A DNA stretch of 64,000 nt, from contig CAWGKA010000012.1 in NCBI GenBank assembly GCA_963823045.1, positions 629,085-693,084 on the forward strand. Reading direction: 5' to 3'. This stretch comes from JADLGL01 sp963823045 (GTDB taxonomy: Bacteria; Pseudomonadota; Alphaproteobacteria; Rhizobiales; Kaistiaceae). Position 1 is the first letter of the stretch. Each line of letters opens with the position of its first letter. Under the pieces are notes generated by a model. It did no database searches, was not told where the DNA came from, and saw nothing but the letters and a program-made list of their open reading frames with translations. Shown here one piece after another: positions 18,021 through 27,542 of the stretch. The position numbers were made by a program, and so were the translations under genes.

Positions 18021-18484
18021 TTGTGACGCTGGACTGTATGGGAGGCCAATGAACGGACGAAGAGCTGGCGGGCCGAATTGTCCAAGGAGTCTTGCCGCCT
18101 ATCGGATCAGTGTCTAGCGCCACCAGGAGAAGTGCCCACGCTGGTCACGCCGTTTCCAAAACGCCGACGCTCCGAGCCTTCTTTTCATGGACGGCGGGCC
18201 CTCTTTTGCGTCTTTTGGCAATTGAGTTGCTCGCGGGCCGCGACCTCCGCGGTAGGGCGGAATGGCAAAAAATTTAGCTAAATCAATTTGTTATATAAAC
18301 AGCATTGCGGCTGTGAAATCGGTGCGTAGCGGTGATGAGACGCACAAATAGCGGTTGGCCGATTGCTGTTGGCAGCGGCGCCCAGCTATTAACCACCAGC
18401 GCGTTCGGCCTATCGCGATGGATGCGGGTTCGGTACCGTTCTGCTAATTTTGTTAAATCCGCATTTACCATAGGGTTCGACGCC
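18021..18484. other. Divergent intergenic region, AT-rich patch
   Basis: Gene-free stretch of about 460 bp. A 12-bp perfect palindrome ATTTAGCTAAAT (18272-18283) is followed by TTATATAAA, a plausible -10-like element for the rightward gene. TTAAATCCGCATTTACC lies just before its start. Several T-rich hexamers occur around 18177-18220. I see no coding frame I would support. Confidence 0.4.
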
Positions 18485-19102
18485 ATGGCCGAAGGCCGAG
18501 GGGGTTCCTCCAGCAGCAACGTTCGCAGTCTGACCGACGCGATGCGGAAGGTTCGTATCGCCGAGGCCGATCGTGCGGATGGGTTCGTCGACCTGCAGGA
18601 GGCCGAACGGGCGCGGCTGGAGATGCTTGCCGACGAGTTGCGCGACGTCTTCGCCGAGGTTCCCAGCGAGGACGAGCAGTTCATTTTCTCCGTGTCGGGC
18701 GGATCGCAAGCGCGTCTGTGGATCGACATGACGGCCTTCGTCGTCGTCGCACGCGACCGCCGCACGTACCGTTTCCTCAAGGACACGCGGCTCGGCCGGA
18801 CGGTGATCCTGGAAAGTCCGTCGATCGACGACGTCGCCGACACCATCACCAACTATGTTGCCGAGCGCATCATCGAGCGCGATCGGGCAATCGAGGGCGA
18901 TTGGCTGACGAAGCGAATCAAGCAGGACGCAAAGCGCCGGCCCGATCCTCTAGCGGATGTGGAAGCGCCGCCGGCGTTTCGCCGTCAGAGGCGCGTGCTC
19001 GATGGCAAGGCCGCAGGCTGGGTTGTCGCCGGGTTCCTCGGCGGCATCCTGCTCGGCGTGATCGGTGTCCTCATTTACGCCTGGGTCAGCGTCCCGCTTT
19101 AG
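18485..19102 (+). CDS. Hypothetical tail-anchored membrane protein
   Basis: 205 residues from the ATG at 18485, which I prefer to an upstream frame start at 18332 because the upstream codons cover the promoter-like region. Soluble N-terminal body with acidic, helical composition (DLQEAERARLEMLADELRDVF), a middle strand-rich part (FIFSVSGGSQARLWIDMTAFVVV; TYRFLKDTRLGRTVILES), then a basic linker and one C-terminal membrane segment, AGWVVAGFLGGILLGVIGVL. I do not recognise the family by name; proteins of this plan are found in Rhizobiales. Confidence 0.7.
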   Translation: MAEGRGGSSSSNVRSLTDAMRKVRIAEADRADGFVDLQEAERARLEMLADELRDVFAEVPSEDEQFIFSVSGGSQARLWIDMTAFVVVARDRRTYRFLKDTRLGRTVILESPSIDDVADTITNYVAERIIERDRAIEGDWLTKRIKQDAKRRPDPLADVEAPPAFRRQRRVLDGKAAGWVVAGFLGGILLGVIGVLIYAWVSVPL

Positions 19103-20088
19103 ATCGGGAGCTTGGCGGCGCGTGTGCCGAAGATCTGCCGGTGCGTGAGGAGGCCGGCGGGTTCGCCGACGCGCTTGAATCCGACCGACGTCATCTCGCA
19201 GGTGAAATCGCCGGGCCGACCGCTGATGCTGTAGAGGTTGAAGGCCGCCGCAGCGCCGATATTGCCCGGCGGGTTCGACGCTGACGGCACGCCGACCACG
19301 GGCACCTTGCCGTGCTTGCCGTCGATATAGAACAGGCTTCCCGAATGCAGATGGCCGTGTAGGACCAGCTCGGCCCCCTCGTTGGCGATTACCTTCTGGA
19401 ACGCCTCTGCCTCGACCAGCCGCTGGGTGCGGTGGGTGATGTCGGGAGAGGGCGGATGATGCAGCAGCACGACGCGGAACTTGCCCTGCCGATGCTGGCG
19501 GCGGAGGGCGAGACCCAGCATTTCCAGCTGACGGGCGCTGAGATGGCCGGTGGCCATGAACGGGGCGGTAGCCCGGGCGGTGTTGACGCCGATGATCGCC
19601 GCCGGTCCGCGATGGCGGACGAAGGGGAAGACGACGGTGTCACTCGTCTCGTCCCCGATCATGAAGTCGCGCCATTCGCGCCGCGTGTGGGCGAGCGCTC
19701 CCGGCACATAGGCATCGTGATTACCTGGGATGACGGTGACGTCGTGCGGCTCACCGAGGCGCTCCAGCCAAAGGCGGGCCGACTGAATCTCCTCGGGCAA
19801 GGCTAGATTGACCAGGTCGCCGGTGACCGCGATGTGGTCGGGACCGATGGCGCGGATGTGCTCGATCAGCTCAATGGCGACTTCTGGCCGGTGCGCGCGG
19901 GAACGGTTGCTCTGCCAGTTGATGTAGCCGATCAGCCGCTTGGACATGAGGTGGTCGAGGCGCGGGCGGGGCAGCGGACCCAGATGCGGATCGGAGAGAT
20001 GGGCGAGGACGAAGCTGTTGGCGCGGTCGATGTGCGGCAGCGATAGCGCGGGGAGTTCGATGTTTTCGGCCAGGCTTTCGTCAGTCAT
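19099..20088 (-). CDS. Metallophosphoesterase
   Basis: Calcineurin-like phosphoesterase of 329 residues. Five metal-site motifs are visible in order: LSDPHLG (D33, H35), VTGDLVN, IPGNHD, LLHHPP, and LHGHLHSG. Substrate unknown; the family includes nucleotide, cyclic-nucleotide and phospholipid phosphatases. It overlaps the end of the preceding convergent frame by four bases and lies opposite to the GNAT gene upstream. Confidence 0.9.
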   Translation of the reverse strand: MTDESLAENIELPALSLPHIDRANSFVLAHLSDPHLGPLPRPRLDHLMSKRLIGYINWQSNRSRAHRPEVAIELIEHIRAIGPDHIAVTGDLVNLALPEEIQSARLWLERLGEPHDVTVIPGNHDAYVPGALAHTRREWRDFMIGDETSDTVVFPFVRHRGPAAIIGVNTARATAPFMATGHLSARQLEMLGLALRRQHRQGKFRVVLLHHPPSPDITHRTQRLVEAEAFQKVIANEGAELVLHGHLHSGSLFYIDGKHGKVPVVGVPSASNPPGNIGAAAAFNLYSISGRPGDFTCEMTSVGFKRVGEPAGLLTHRQIFGTRAAKLPI

Positions 20089-20453
20089 GACGTATTGGTT
20101 GCCGCATTTGCGAATGGATGAAAACGCGCCACCCCGGGAACGGGGAACACGATGCTCAGCCTAATATGGCGCAACAGGTCCGAGTCTGCGAGCTTTTCGG
20201 CCGTTCCCAAGCCAGCGAAGCGAGAAGACAAGGAACAACAACGCGTCCCGCCGGGTCTGCAGCCGCCGCCGTACTATTATCTGGACGGCCCGGGCAGCGC
20301 ATGGTACCCGGCGCGCCGCTTGATCTGGAGGCAATGACGATGATCCGACGACGAGGCAGCAGCGACCAGCGGTCGCCCCATACGCCGTCGCCGAGACGCT
20401 AGCGAAGCGCTCCGGCGGCCGGTCTTCGACCCCGTTAGGACTTCGCGATAGCC
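20089..20453. other. Intergenic region with a weak small frame
   Basis: Separates the divergent metallophosphoesterase and acetyltransferase genes. A frame at 20152-20337 would encode 61 residues with a PPPYYYLDGPGSAWYP segment; it has no ribosome site that I can see and I do not call it a gene. The rest looks non-coding. A promoter for each flanking gene is expected here. Confidence 0.35.
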
Positions 20454-20963
20454 ATGAACGCCTTGCCGCCTTTCGCGATCCGGCCCGAAGCGCCGGCCGA
20501 TAATTCCGCCATCGACGCTCTCAACGACATCGCTTTCGGTCCCGGCCGCTACGCGCGGGCCGCATATCGCCTGCGCGAAGGCGTGCCGCATGACACCAGC
20601 CTTGCCTTTGTCGGCGAGGTGAACGGGGAACTGATCGGCTCGGTGCGGCTGACGCCCATCATTATCGGCGAACGCCCTGCGCTGCTGCTCGGACCGCTTG
20701 CGGTCACGCCGCGCTGGAAGGACAAGGGCTGCGGCAAGGCTCTGGTGCGGACTGCCCTGGATGCGGCGCGCGACCAGGGGCATCGGCTTGTCCTCCTGGT
20801 CGGCGATCTGCCTTACTACGGGCCGCTCGGCTTTGCCCGCTTCGAGCCATATGGCGCCGTGACGATGCCGGGGCCGGTCGATCCGGCGCGTCTGCTTGTT
20901 GCCGAACTGGTGCCCGGCGCGGCGGAAGGACTGGCTGGCGAGGTGCGACGCGCCTCGGTCTAG
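20454..20963 (+). CDS. GNAT family N-acetyltransferase, YhbS-like
   Basis: 169-residue acetyltransferase. The acetyl-CoA site is in LLLGPLAVTPRWKDKGCGKALVRTAL (the Q/RxxGxG/A pyrophosphate loop RWKDKGCG), and the late motif GDLPYYGPLGF is characteristic of the YhbS group. Substrate unknown. The last codons (GEVRRASV and stop) fall inside a 36-bp sequence that recurs 1.76 kb downstream, see the direct-repeat entries. Confidence 0.88.
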   Translation: MNALPPFAIRPEAPADNSAIDALNDIAFGPGRYARAAYRLREGVPHDTSLAFVGEVNGELIGSVRLTPIIIGERPALLLGPLAVTPRWKDKGCGKALVRTALDAARDQGHRLVLLVGDLPYYGPLGFARFEPYGAVTMPGPVDPARLLVAELVPGAAEGLAGEVRRASV

Positions 20964-20972
20964 CGGCCCTCG
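20937..20972. repeat. 36-bp direct repeat, copy 1
   Basis: Matches 22700-22735 at 34 of 36 positions in the same orientation. It contains the last codons and stop of the acetyltransferase gene and, on the other strand, a sequence ending in the same EGR-stop as the downstream von Willebrand-like gene. The differences are T/C at position 8 and G/A at position 27. Confidence 0.85.
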
Positions 20973-20986
20973 ACGCAGCGGCACGG

Positions 20987-22586
20987 CTAGTGCGGCGACA
21001 CCTTGGTGATGAATCCGACCCGGCCGGCCGGCCTCCATGGCGATCATGAAGACGCTATCCCCATCCATGAAGATTTGCCCGAAGGAGGGAAGCGACCCGG
21101 CTACCTTTGCCTCGGCGAGAACATCCCCGGTGTTCAGGTCGACGACCAGCAGGAACAATTGGCAGAACCCCTGCGGGCTGCACCGTCTGTCGTCGATATA
21201 AAGATGCTCCCTGTCGGAGGCGATTGCCGGACCGGCGGTCGCGTGGATCTGGTCCGTCTCCCAAACCTTCACCAACCCGCCGCCTTCGAGCCGCCAACCG
21301 ACAAGGCGTCCGTTGATCGAATCGTTGGTCACGACGATGTTCGTGTTGAACGGATCCGCGGTCAGCGAGGACCACGATCCGCCCGGCCGCCCGGAAGAGT
21401 TGGCGGGGCGATTGGTGATCGTCGGGTCGGTCGTATCCGTCCTCTGGGTGTAGAGCGTCAGCGGCGCCGTTACGCCCTGGATCACCGAGTTGTTGTTCTG
21501 AAAGATGACGGTATTGGAGTCGCCCATATAGGTGAGGCTGACCGCGCCGGTCGTGCCGTCGCCGGGGGTTCGGTAGACCTGCGACCAGGCGTCGTCGAGT
21601 TGGACGCCGGTGTCTCCCAATATGAGACGCTGGGTCACGGTGTCGTTGGTGATGTAGAGATACTGTGTGTCACCCTCCGCTGCAGCCGTCAGTCTGGTTG
21701 CGCCGACGCCGGGCAAATCGGTGCGGAACCGGATCGACAGATCGGACGCGTCGACCGACACGAGAATGGCCGGATCGTTGCTGAAGAAGTTGAACGCCTT
21801 GAGGATGATGTCGCCGCTGAGGGGGGCGACGGTCATGCCATTGTAGACCGTGCCGATCCCCACTGACGTGAAGGTAGGCAGCGCCAGCGATCCAGTTATC
21901 TCGAGCGTGTCCGGGTTGATCTCATAGAGGGTCGACCTTGAGACCACATAGAGATTGCCGTTCCCGTGGATGAAGATGTTGCCGAAATAGTTCAGCGTCT
22001 CGGGAGGCGCGGGCGGTGGCGAAGAGCAAGGGGCACCCGGGGTGCATGTCTCTCCCTGCAGGAAGAAGCGCAGCGCCGATGCCGTGATTTGCTCGCGCTG
22101 CGGGAAGGTGGGGAGTTCCAGCATGCCGATCACGGTCATCGTCTGCGGATCGATCTTGGCGATGTACGGGTGAGTCACGTTCGCGTTCAGCGCTTCGGTC
22201 AACAGCAAGGTCGGCGAGAGAAGATTGACGTCGTTTGCCGTAGCTAGCGCGAATGGCCCCAAGAGATCAGGCTGACCGCCCAACACGAATATGGAGCCGT
22301 CGGAATAGGTGACGCCCCAATACGGCGTCGAGGGCAGCGCAAGGCTCTGCGTCACCAAGGCGTCGGAGGTGACCCCCTCGGGCAGGCCTGCGCCCGTCAC
22401 TGCGCCGGTGCGCCAGCCATCTGAGCGGCCATAGGGCCATGTCGTGTCGTAGAAACCCGTCCGTGGCCCAACATTCTGCGTGACGACCTGCGCCGCTACG
22501 GCGGTCGGCAGAAGCAAGAGCAATGCGACTTGGGCAAAACGAAATGGCCGACGGTAACGACCGTTGGCGGACAAACATCCTAGCAT
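20987..22586 (-). CDS. Secreted beta-propeller-like protein (frame disrupted near 3' end)
   Basis: About 530 residues from the ATG at 22586, which opens into a signal peptide (RPFRFAQVALLLLLPTAVAA). The frame continues upstream of this ATG but that part is a shadow of the neighbouring gene. The body has recurring strand repeats such as YLYITNDTVTQRLILGDTG, NGNLYVVSRSTLYEINPDTLEITG and HLYIDDRRC, of the kind seen in quinoprotein-like propellers. The frame breaks near 21015-21035; in another frame the last residues read VGFITKVSPH and stop at 20987. No cofactor or catalytic motif was seen, so function is unknown. Two near-identical 36-bp repeats bracket the gene. Confidence 0.68.
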
Positions 22587-22699
22587 CGGCGGGCCTCGCT
22601 CGGAAGTTGAACGAGAGCATAGCACACGACGCGCGCGAGATACAGCCGGGACGACCCCTTGGAAGGTTGCAACACGCAGAAGTGTTCGCACCTGCCCCC

Positions 22700-22735
22700 G
22701 GCGAGGCGCGACGCGCCTCGGTCTAACGGCCCTCG
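22700..22735. repeat. 36-bp direct repeat, copy 2
   Basis: Second copy of the repeat at 20937-20972, in the same orientation. It covers the end of the von Willebrand-like gene (stop at 22723-22725 on the minus strand) and still encodes RRASV-stop on the plus strand, the acetyltransferase tail, although no acetyltransferase gene precedes it here. Confidence 0.85.
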
Positions 22736-24783
22736 CGGAACCAGGTGACGGCGAGGAGACCGGCGAGGATCGCGAGACCAAGGAAGCCGGCGAAGAGCGG
22801 CAGTCGGCTGATGCCGAGCAGCGTGCTGGCGTCGGTCATGCGAATACCCATCCAATCGCCGCCGCCATAATTGCTGCCGGCATTGATGGTGACGATGCGC
22901 GGTAGGTCCGTGCCGTCGAGGCCAATGCGGCCGATATGGCCGTTGCTGTCCTCAACGACCGGACCCAGGACGTCGAGCGTCGACATCGGATCAACGAATT
23001 CGCGCGGGTTGGGCGGGCCGACGGCAACGACGGCGCTGCGGTCACCCTGAGCGACGCGCCACAGGCCAACGCTGTCGACCGGGACACGGACCCGCCACAA
23101 GCCGGGCTCGACCTCGCTGAGCGTCACTTGCTGTTCGGTGCCATCCGGTGCGGTGACGGTGGCCGGGTCGACCGCGTCGGCCATGGTCTGGCGTTCGATC
23201 GTCAGCGTGCCGTCCTCTGCGGAAGCGCGCAGCGCTTCCTCGTCGAGGTCGGGCTCCTGCATCAGCCAGTGGGCGACGCGGCGCAGAAGGTCGACATAGG
23301 GGCCGCCGCCCTCATAGCCCCGCGCCCAGAGCCAGGCCTGATCCGACATCAGCATGGCGACGCGGCCGTCGCCCTCATGGCCGAGGATGAGGAGCGGCAG
23401 GCCGTCGGCGCCGTTCATCACGACCTCGCCGGTCGGGTTCACGACCTCGGCCTGGCTGAACCAATGGCTCCAGGTGGGCGGGTCGGACTGGCCGCCGGGG
23501 AGGTCGCGCGTCACCGGATGGCGCGTGCCGAGATCAGTGATGGTGGGAAGATAAGGCGCCTCGACCACGCGGCCCGTCGGATTGGCCGGCAGCACGCGCG
23601 AGAGGCCGGTGTTGTAGATGCTGGTCGGGCCGGCGTCGTCGGGGCCGGCGGCGATCAGCAGAGCGCCGCCATTGGTGACATAGCGGGCGATGTTGCTGAA
23701 ATAGGCCGTCGGCAGCGGGTCCTGGTGCTGAAAATTGTCGAAGATGATGAGGTCGAAATCGTTCAACTTCTGGATGAAGAGCTCCTGCGTGGGGAAGGCG
23801 ATCAGGGCGAGTTCGTCGGGCGGCGTCGCGTCGAATTTCTCCGCCGGGCGCAGGATCGTGAAGTGAATGAGGTCGACCGCCGGGTCCGATTTCAGGAGGT
23901 CGCGCCAGGTCCGTTCGCCGACATGCGGCTCGCCTGAGACGAGAAGGACGCGCAGATTCTGGCGGACGCCATCCATGGTCACGACCGCGCGGTTGTTGAT
24001 GTCGGTCAGTTCGCCTGCGAGCGGCTCGGCGACGAACTCGAACACCATGGCACCGGCATGCGGGACCGTGAACTGATAGGTCTGTTCCTCGCCGACGGTC
24101 GCGAGTTGCTGCTGCACCAGTTCGCCATCGCGATAGATGCTCACGGCGACGGTGCCGCGGTCACGCGTACCGTCATCGGCGACGTGATAGGTGATGGTCT
24201 GGTCCTCGTCGACGATGCCGAAACGCGGAGCCGCGTCGATGACGACGCGGCGATCCGTCTCGTCGGGGCGACCTGTGATTAGCGCGTGCAGTGGTGCACC
24301 GCCGAGATCGGCCGCCGTCTGCGGTGTGTCGTGAACCTCGCCATCGGTGAGCATGATGACGGCGCCGACGCGGTCCGGCGGTACATCGGCGAGGCCGGCA
24401 TTGACCGCGGTGAAGAGCTCCGTACCGTCATTGCCGGCATTTTGCGGGACGGTGATGGTGCGGACGTCGACACCGTCGATGGCGTTGAGGCGATCGGTGA
24501 GCGTCGCGGCCGCAGCGTCGGTGGCTTCAGTCCGGGTCTCGAGCGTTTGGCTGGCGCTGTGGTCAACGACGAGAGCGACGACGGTCGGCAGAGGATCGCG
24601 CTCCTGCTGGACGATGACGGGGTTGAGAAGCGCGATGGTCATGGCGGCCAGAGCGAGCGCACGCAGCCAGGCCGCCGCGGCGCGCCGGTAGATGGCGAAG
24701 GCGACGAGCGCCAGGCCGATCGCGCCAAGGCCGATCACCAGCCAAAGCGGAATGAGCGGCGCGAAGTCGACAGACCAGCTCAT
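22723..24783 (-). CDS. Von Willebrand/glutamine-amidotransferase-like membrane protein
   Basis: 686 residues with two N-terminal membrane segments (PLWLVIGLGAIGLALVAFAIYR and the next), a vWA-type metal-site-like segment VVALVVDHSASQ, then GAVIMLTDGEVHD, a domain with class I glutamine amidotransferase-like topology (FDLIIFDNFQHQDPLP; GGALLIAAGPDDAG), and a C-terminal membrane segment. No catalytic Cys-His-Glu triad is evident. It overlaps the DUF4159 gene by four bases (ATGA) and is last in the MoxR operon. Proteins of this plan occur with MoxR-DUF58 in many Proteobacteria. Confidence 0.82.
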   Translation of the reverse strand: MSWSVDFAPLIPLWLVIGLGAIGLALVAFAIYRRAAAAWLRALALAAMTIALLNPVIVQQERDPLPTVVALVVDHSASQTLETRTEATDAAAATLTDRLNAIDGVDVRTITVPQNAGNDGTELFTAVNAGLADVPPDRVGAVIMLTDGEVHDTPQTAADLGGAPLHALITGRPDETDRRVVIDAAPRFGIVDEDQTITYHVADDGTRDRGTVAVSIYRDGELVQQQLATVGEEQTYQFTVPHAGAMVFEFVAEPLAGELTDINNRAVVTMDGVRQNLRVLLVSGEPHVGERTWRDLLKSDPAVDLIHFTILRPAEKFDATPPDELALIAFPTQELFIQKLNDFDLIIFDNFQHQDPLPTAYFSNIARYVTNGGALLIAAGPDDAGPTSIYNTGLSRVLPANPTGRVVEAPYLPTITDLGTRHPVTRDLPGGQSDPPTWSHWFSQAEVVNPTGEVVMNGADGLPLLILGHEGDGRVAMLMSDQAWLWARGYEGGGPYVDLLRRVAHWLMQEPDLDEEALRASAEDGTLTIERQTMADAVDPATVTAPDGTEQQVTLSEVEPGLWRVRVPVDSVGLWRVAQGDRSAVVAVGPPNPREFVDPMSTLDVLGPVVEDSNGHIGRIGLDGTDLPRIVTINAGSNYGGGDWMGIRMTDASTLLGISRLPLFAGFLGLAILAGLLAVTWFREGR

Positions 24784-27542
24784 TGGCCAAGCCGCTGAAG
24801 GAGATCCGGCACGTGGATCTGGTCGGTCTTGTAGTTGCCGGTCAGGGCGTACATGACGATGTTGACCCCAGCGCGAAACGCCATCTCGCGCTGTCGCAAG
24901 TCCGTCGTCACCATCGGGAACAGGAAGGCGCCAGTGTCATCAACGGCCCAAGCGCTGGCCATGTCGTTGCTGGTGATGAGGACGGGGCTGACGCCATCTG
25001 ACGGGCGTGCCGGCCGGTCGCCGGTATCGGCCGCCGGCGATGTCGCCTCGACCCAGAACGTGCCGCCGGTGTAGCGACCGGGCAGATCATCGAGCAGGTA
25101 GTAGGTCTTGGTGATGACGTGGTCGGCCGGCACCGGCTCCAGCGCCGGAATATCGAGCGCGGACAGGATTTCACGGAGACGTTGCCCCGCCGGCGTTGTC
25201 GTTTGCGTCAGGTCGGCGCCGACGCGGTCGAGTTCGTCGGCGGTGTCGAACAGCACGATGCCGCCATTGCGCATGTAGTCGTCGATGCGCAGGAGTGCCG
25301 CCTCGTCGGGCATCGGCGCGTCGGCGGTGACGCGCCAATAGAGCAGCGGGAAGAAGGCGAGTTCGTCGCGGTCGAGATCGACGCCGATCGGATCGCCGGG
25401 CTCGAATGACGAGCGCTGCGTCAGAACAAAGGAGAGGCCAACGAGACCGGCCCGGCTGATATTGTCGCTCGTCGCGTCTCCGGTGACGACATAGGCGAGC
25501 GAGGTCGTGTTGGCTGCCAGCAGGGCGAAACGATCGGCATCGGTGAGCGCTTGCGCATCGGCATTGTGCGGCAGGCTCGGCAAAAGCAGGGCAACGAGGG
25601 CGAGCGCTGCCATTTGCGGTCGGCGGCGGTTGAAGCCGGACAGCCACATCACGGCGAATGTGTCTGCGAGCAGGAGCACGAGCGCCGCAGCGAAGAACCA
25701 GGGCGAAAGCTCCTTGGGCGCGCTGCCGGGATAGGCGCTCAGCGTTCCGGCCGACGATGTAACGTCGAGCGGCTGGAGCGACGCGTCGGGCGGCAGCAGG
25801 CTCAGCGCGCGGAAGCCGTCCTCAGCGCCATAGAGGCCCGGCGGATGCACGGCGTCGACGGCGATATCGGTGACGCCGGCGGGGATCGGCTCCGCCGTTG
25901 CCGGAGGATCGACGAAGCGGCCGAAGCCGTCGAGCAGGCGATAGGGGAGGAGTGCGTTCTCCGAGGCCGCTGTCTGCGCCCCTACCGGCGCGGTGGCCAG
26001 CTCGACGATGCGCTTCAGCATGTCGACGAAGACGCCCGAGAGCGGCAGGTTCGACCAGTTCGTGTCGCCGGTGACGTGGAAGAGGACGGTGAGGCCGTCG
26101 CCGAGCGGGCCGCCCGTGACGAGCGGAGTGCCGTCGGCCAGCACGGCCCAGATTCGGTCGGTCAGCGCCGCGTCGGGCTGGGCGAGGACTTGCCGTTGGA
26201 CAAGGACATCGTCTGGCACGGCGAGGCCGAAGAACGGGCTCGTCTCGGGAAACGGACCAAGCGGCTGCGGTTCTTCCCAGGACAGTGCGCCGCCGAGGAC
26301 GCGGCCACCCTGACGCAACTGCACGGGGATCAGTGTCGGCGTCGAGGCGGCGAGATGCGGGCCGGCGAAACGGATAAGCGTGCCGCCATTGTTCACCCAG
26401 GATTTGAGTTCGGCCTCGACGTCGTCCGGCAGAGTGCCGACATCGGCGAGAACGATCACCGACAGGCCGGCATTGATCATGCCGACGATGGAGGCGGCGA
26501 TATCGCCGCTTCCCGTCTGCACGTCGGCGGACGGGCCGAGGGCGCGCGAGATGAAATACTGTGCGGAGAGCAGCGGCTGTGCGTTCGGCTCGTCGGAGAC
26601 GATACCAACGGTGCGGCGGCGATAGCGGTCGTCGAGAAGCTGTACGGCGCCAGCGGTTGGCTGGCCGGCGATTTCGAGCCGGACGATCTCGTTGCGCAGT
26701 TCCGGCGGCAGTTCGAACGTGGCTTTGGTGCTGATGTCGCCGGCGTCGAAGTGGAATGCGGCCTCGCCGACGGCGCGGCCACGGAGATCGCGCGCGAGCA
26801 CGGTGCCGTCAGCCGCGACACCGGTATTTGGCCGCAAAACCGCAACGGTGAGGGTTGCCGCGTCGTTGATTGGATTAGCGAGGCCGAACAATGCAGCACT
26901 CGTGTCAGCATAGGTCACGACCGGGCCGGCGACGGCGTCCTTGAGGAACGCACCGAAAGCATCGGCTCCGTCGCCGCCGAGGCCGTCAGATAGCCAGGCG
27001 ACGCCACCGAAATCGGTCGTTGCCGCGATGGTTTGCAGTTGCGGGATGAGGTCTTCGTAGCGCGCTGCGAAGGGTTGCGGCGTGAGCGTCGTCAGGCGAT
27101 CGGCGATGACCGCGGGATCGGTCGCCGCGACGATGTCGCCGGGATCGTTGGCGGTGGCGACGAGTGCGACCGGGCGGTCGGCATCCTCGGCCATCTTGAC
27201 GATGGCGAGGGCGGCGTCGCGTTGATCGGCCCAGTTCCGCGCGGAGGCCCAGCTATTGTCGACGACGAGGAGCAGGGGGCCGTCGCCTGGGGCTGTGTCG
27301 GCCGATCCGGGGAGGGTCGGTCCGGCGAGGGCGAGGATGACCAGCGCAGCGAGAAGGAGCCGGATCGCGGTCAGCCACCAGGGCGTCCGCGCCGACGTCT
27401 CTTCCTTCTGTGCGATCTCCGCCACCATCCGCGTCGGCGGGAAGATTTCGGCCTTTGGCCGCGGCGGCGTCAGGCGAAGCAGCCACCAGATCGCCGGCAG
27501 GGCGATGAAGGCGAACAAGACCGCAGGTGCTGCGAAGCTCAT
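24780..27542 (-). CDS. DUF4159 protein with BatA-like N-terminus
   Basis: 920 residues. The N-terminal part has two membrane segments (VLFAFIALPAIWWLLRL; AIRLLLAALVILALAG) and a vWA-like segment LLLVVDNSWAS as in BatA proteins; a central domain resembles the next protein in the operon; another membrane segment (PWFFAAALVLLLADTFAVMWL) precedes the C-terminal DUF4159 domain (about 690-920), with RSSFEPGDPIGVDL and YMRNGGIVLFDTADE. It overlaps both neighbours by four bases. Role in the envelope, probably linked to MoxR chaperone activity, is inferred. Confidence 0.87.
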   Translation of the reverse strand: MSFAAPAVLFAFIALPAIWWLLRLTPPRPKAEIFPPTRMVAEIAQKEETSARTPWWLTAIRLLLAALVILALAGPTLPGSADTAPGDGPLLLVVDNSWASARNWADQRDAALAIVKMAEDADRPVALVATANDPGDIVAATDPAVIADRLTTLTPQPFAARYEDLIPQLQTIAATTDFGGVAWLSDGLGGDGADAFGAFLKDAVAGPVVTYADTSAALFGLANPINDAATLTVAVLRPNTGVAADGTVLARDLRGRAVGEAAFHFDAGDISTKATFELPPELRNEIVRLEIAGQPTAGAVQLLDDRYRRRTVGIVSDEPNAQPLLSAQYFISRALGPSADVQTGSGDIAASIVGMINAGLSVIVLADVGTLPDDVEAELKSWVNNGGTLIRFAGPHLAASTPTLIPVQLRQGGRVLGGALSWEEPQPLGPFPETSPFFGLAVPDDVLVQRQVLAQPDAALTDRIWAVLADGTPLVTGGPLGDGLTVLFHVTGDTNWSNLPLSGVFVDMLKRIVELATAPVGAQTAASENALLPYRLLDGFGRFVDPPATAEPIPAGVTDIAVDAVHPPGLYGAEDGFRALSLLPPDASLQPLDVTSSAGTLSAYPGSAPKELSPWFFAAALVLLLADTFAVMWLSGFNRRRPQMAALALVALLLPSLPHNADAQALTDADRFALLAANTTSLAYVVTGDATSDNISRAGLVGLSFVLTQRSSFEPGDPIGVDLDRDELAFFPLLYWRVTADAPMPDEAALLRIDDYMRNGGIVLFDTADELDRVGADLTQTTTPAGQRLREILSALDIPALEPVPADHVITKTYYLLDDLPGRYTGGTFWVEATSPAADTGDRPARPSDGVSPVLITSNDMASAWAVDDTGAFLFPMVTTDLRQREMAFRAGVNIVMYALTGNYKTDQIHVPDLLQRLGQ

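Noticed and set aside
18428..18441. GTTC-GGTACC-GTTC, like an alphaproteobacterial LexA box
   Set aside because: The spacing is 6 bases, not the 7 expected for GTTC-N7-GTTC, and the downstream gene has no DNA-repair features.
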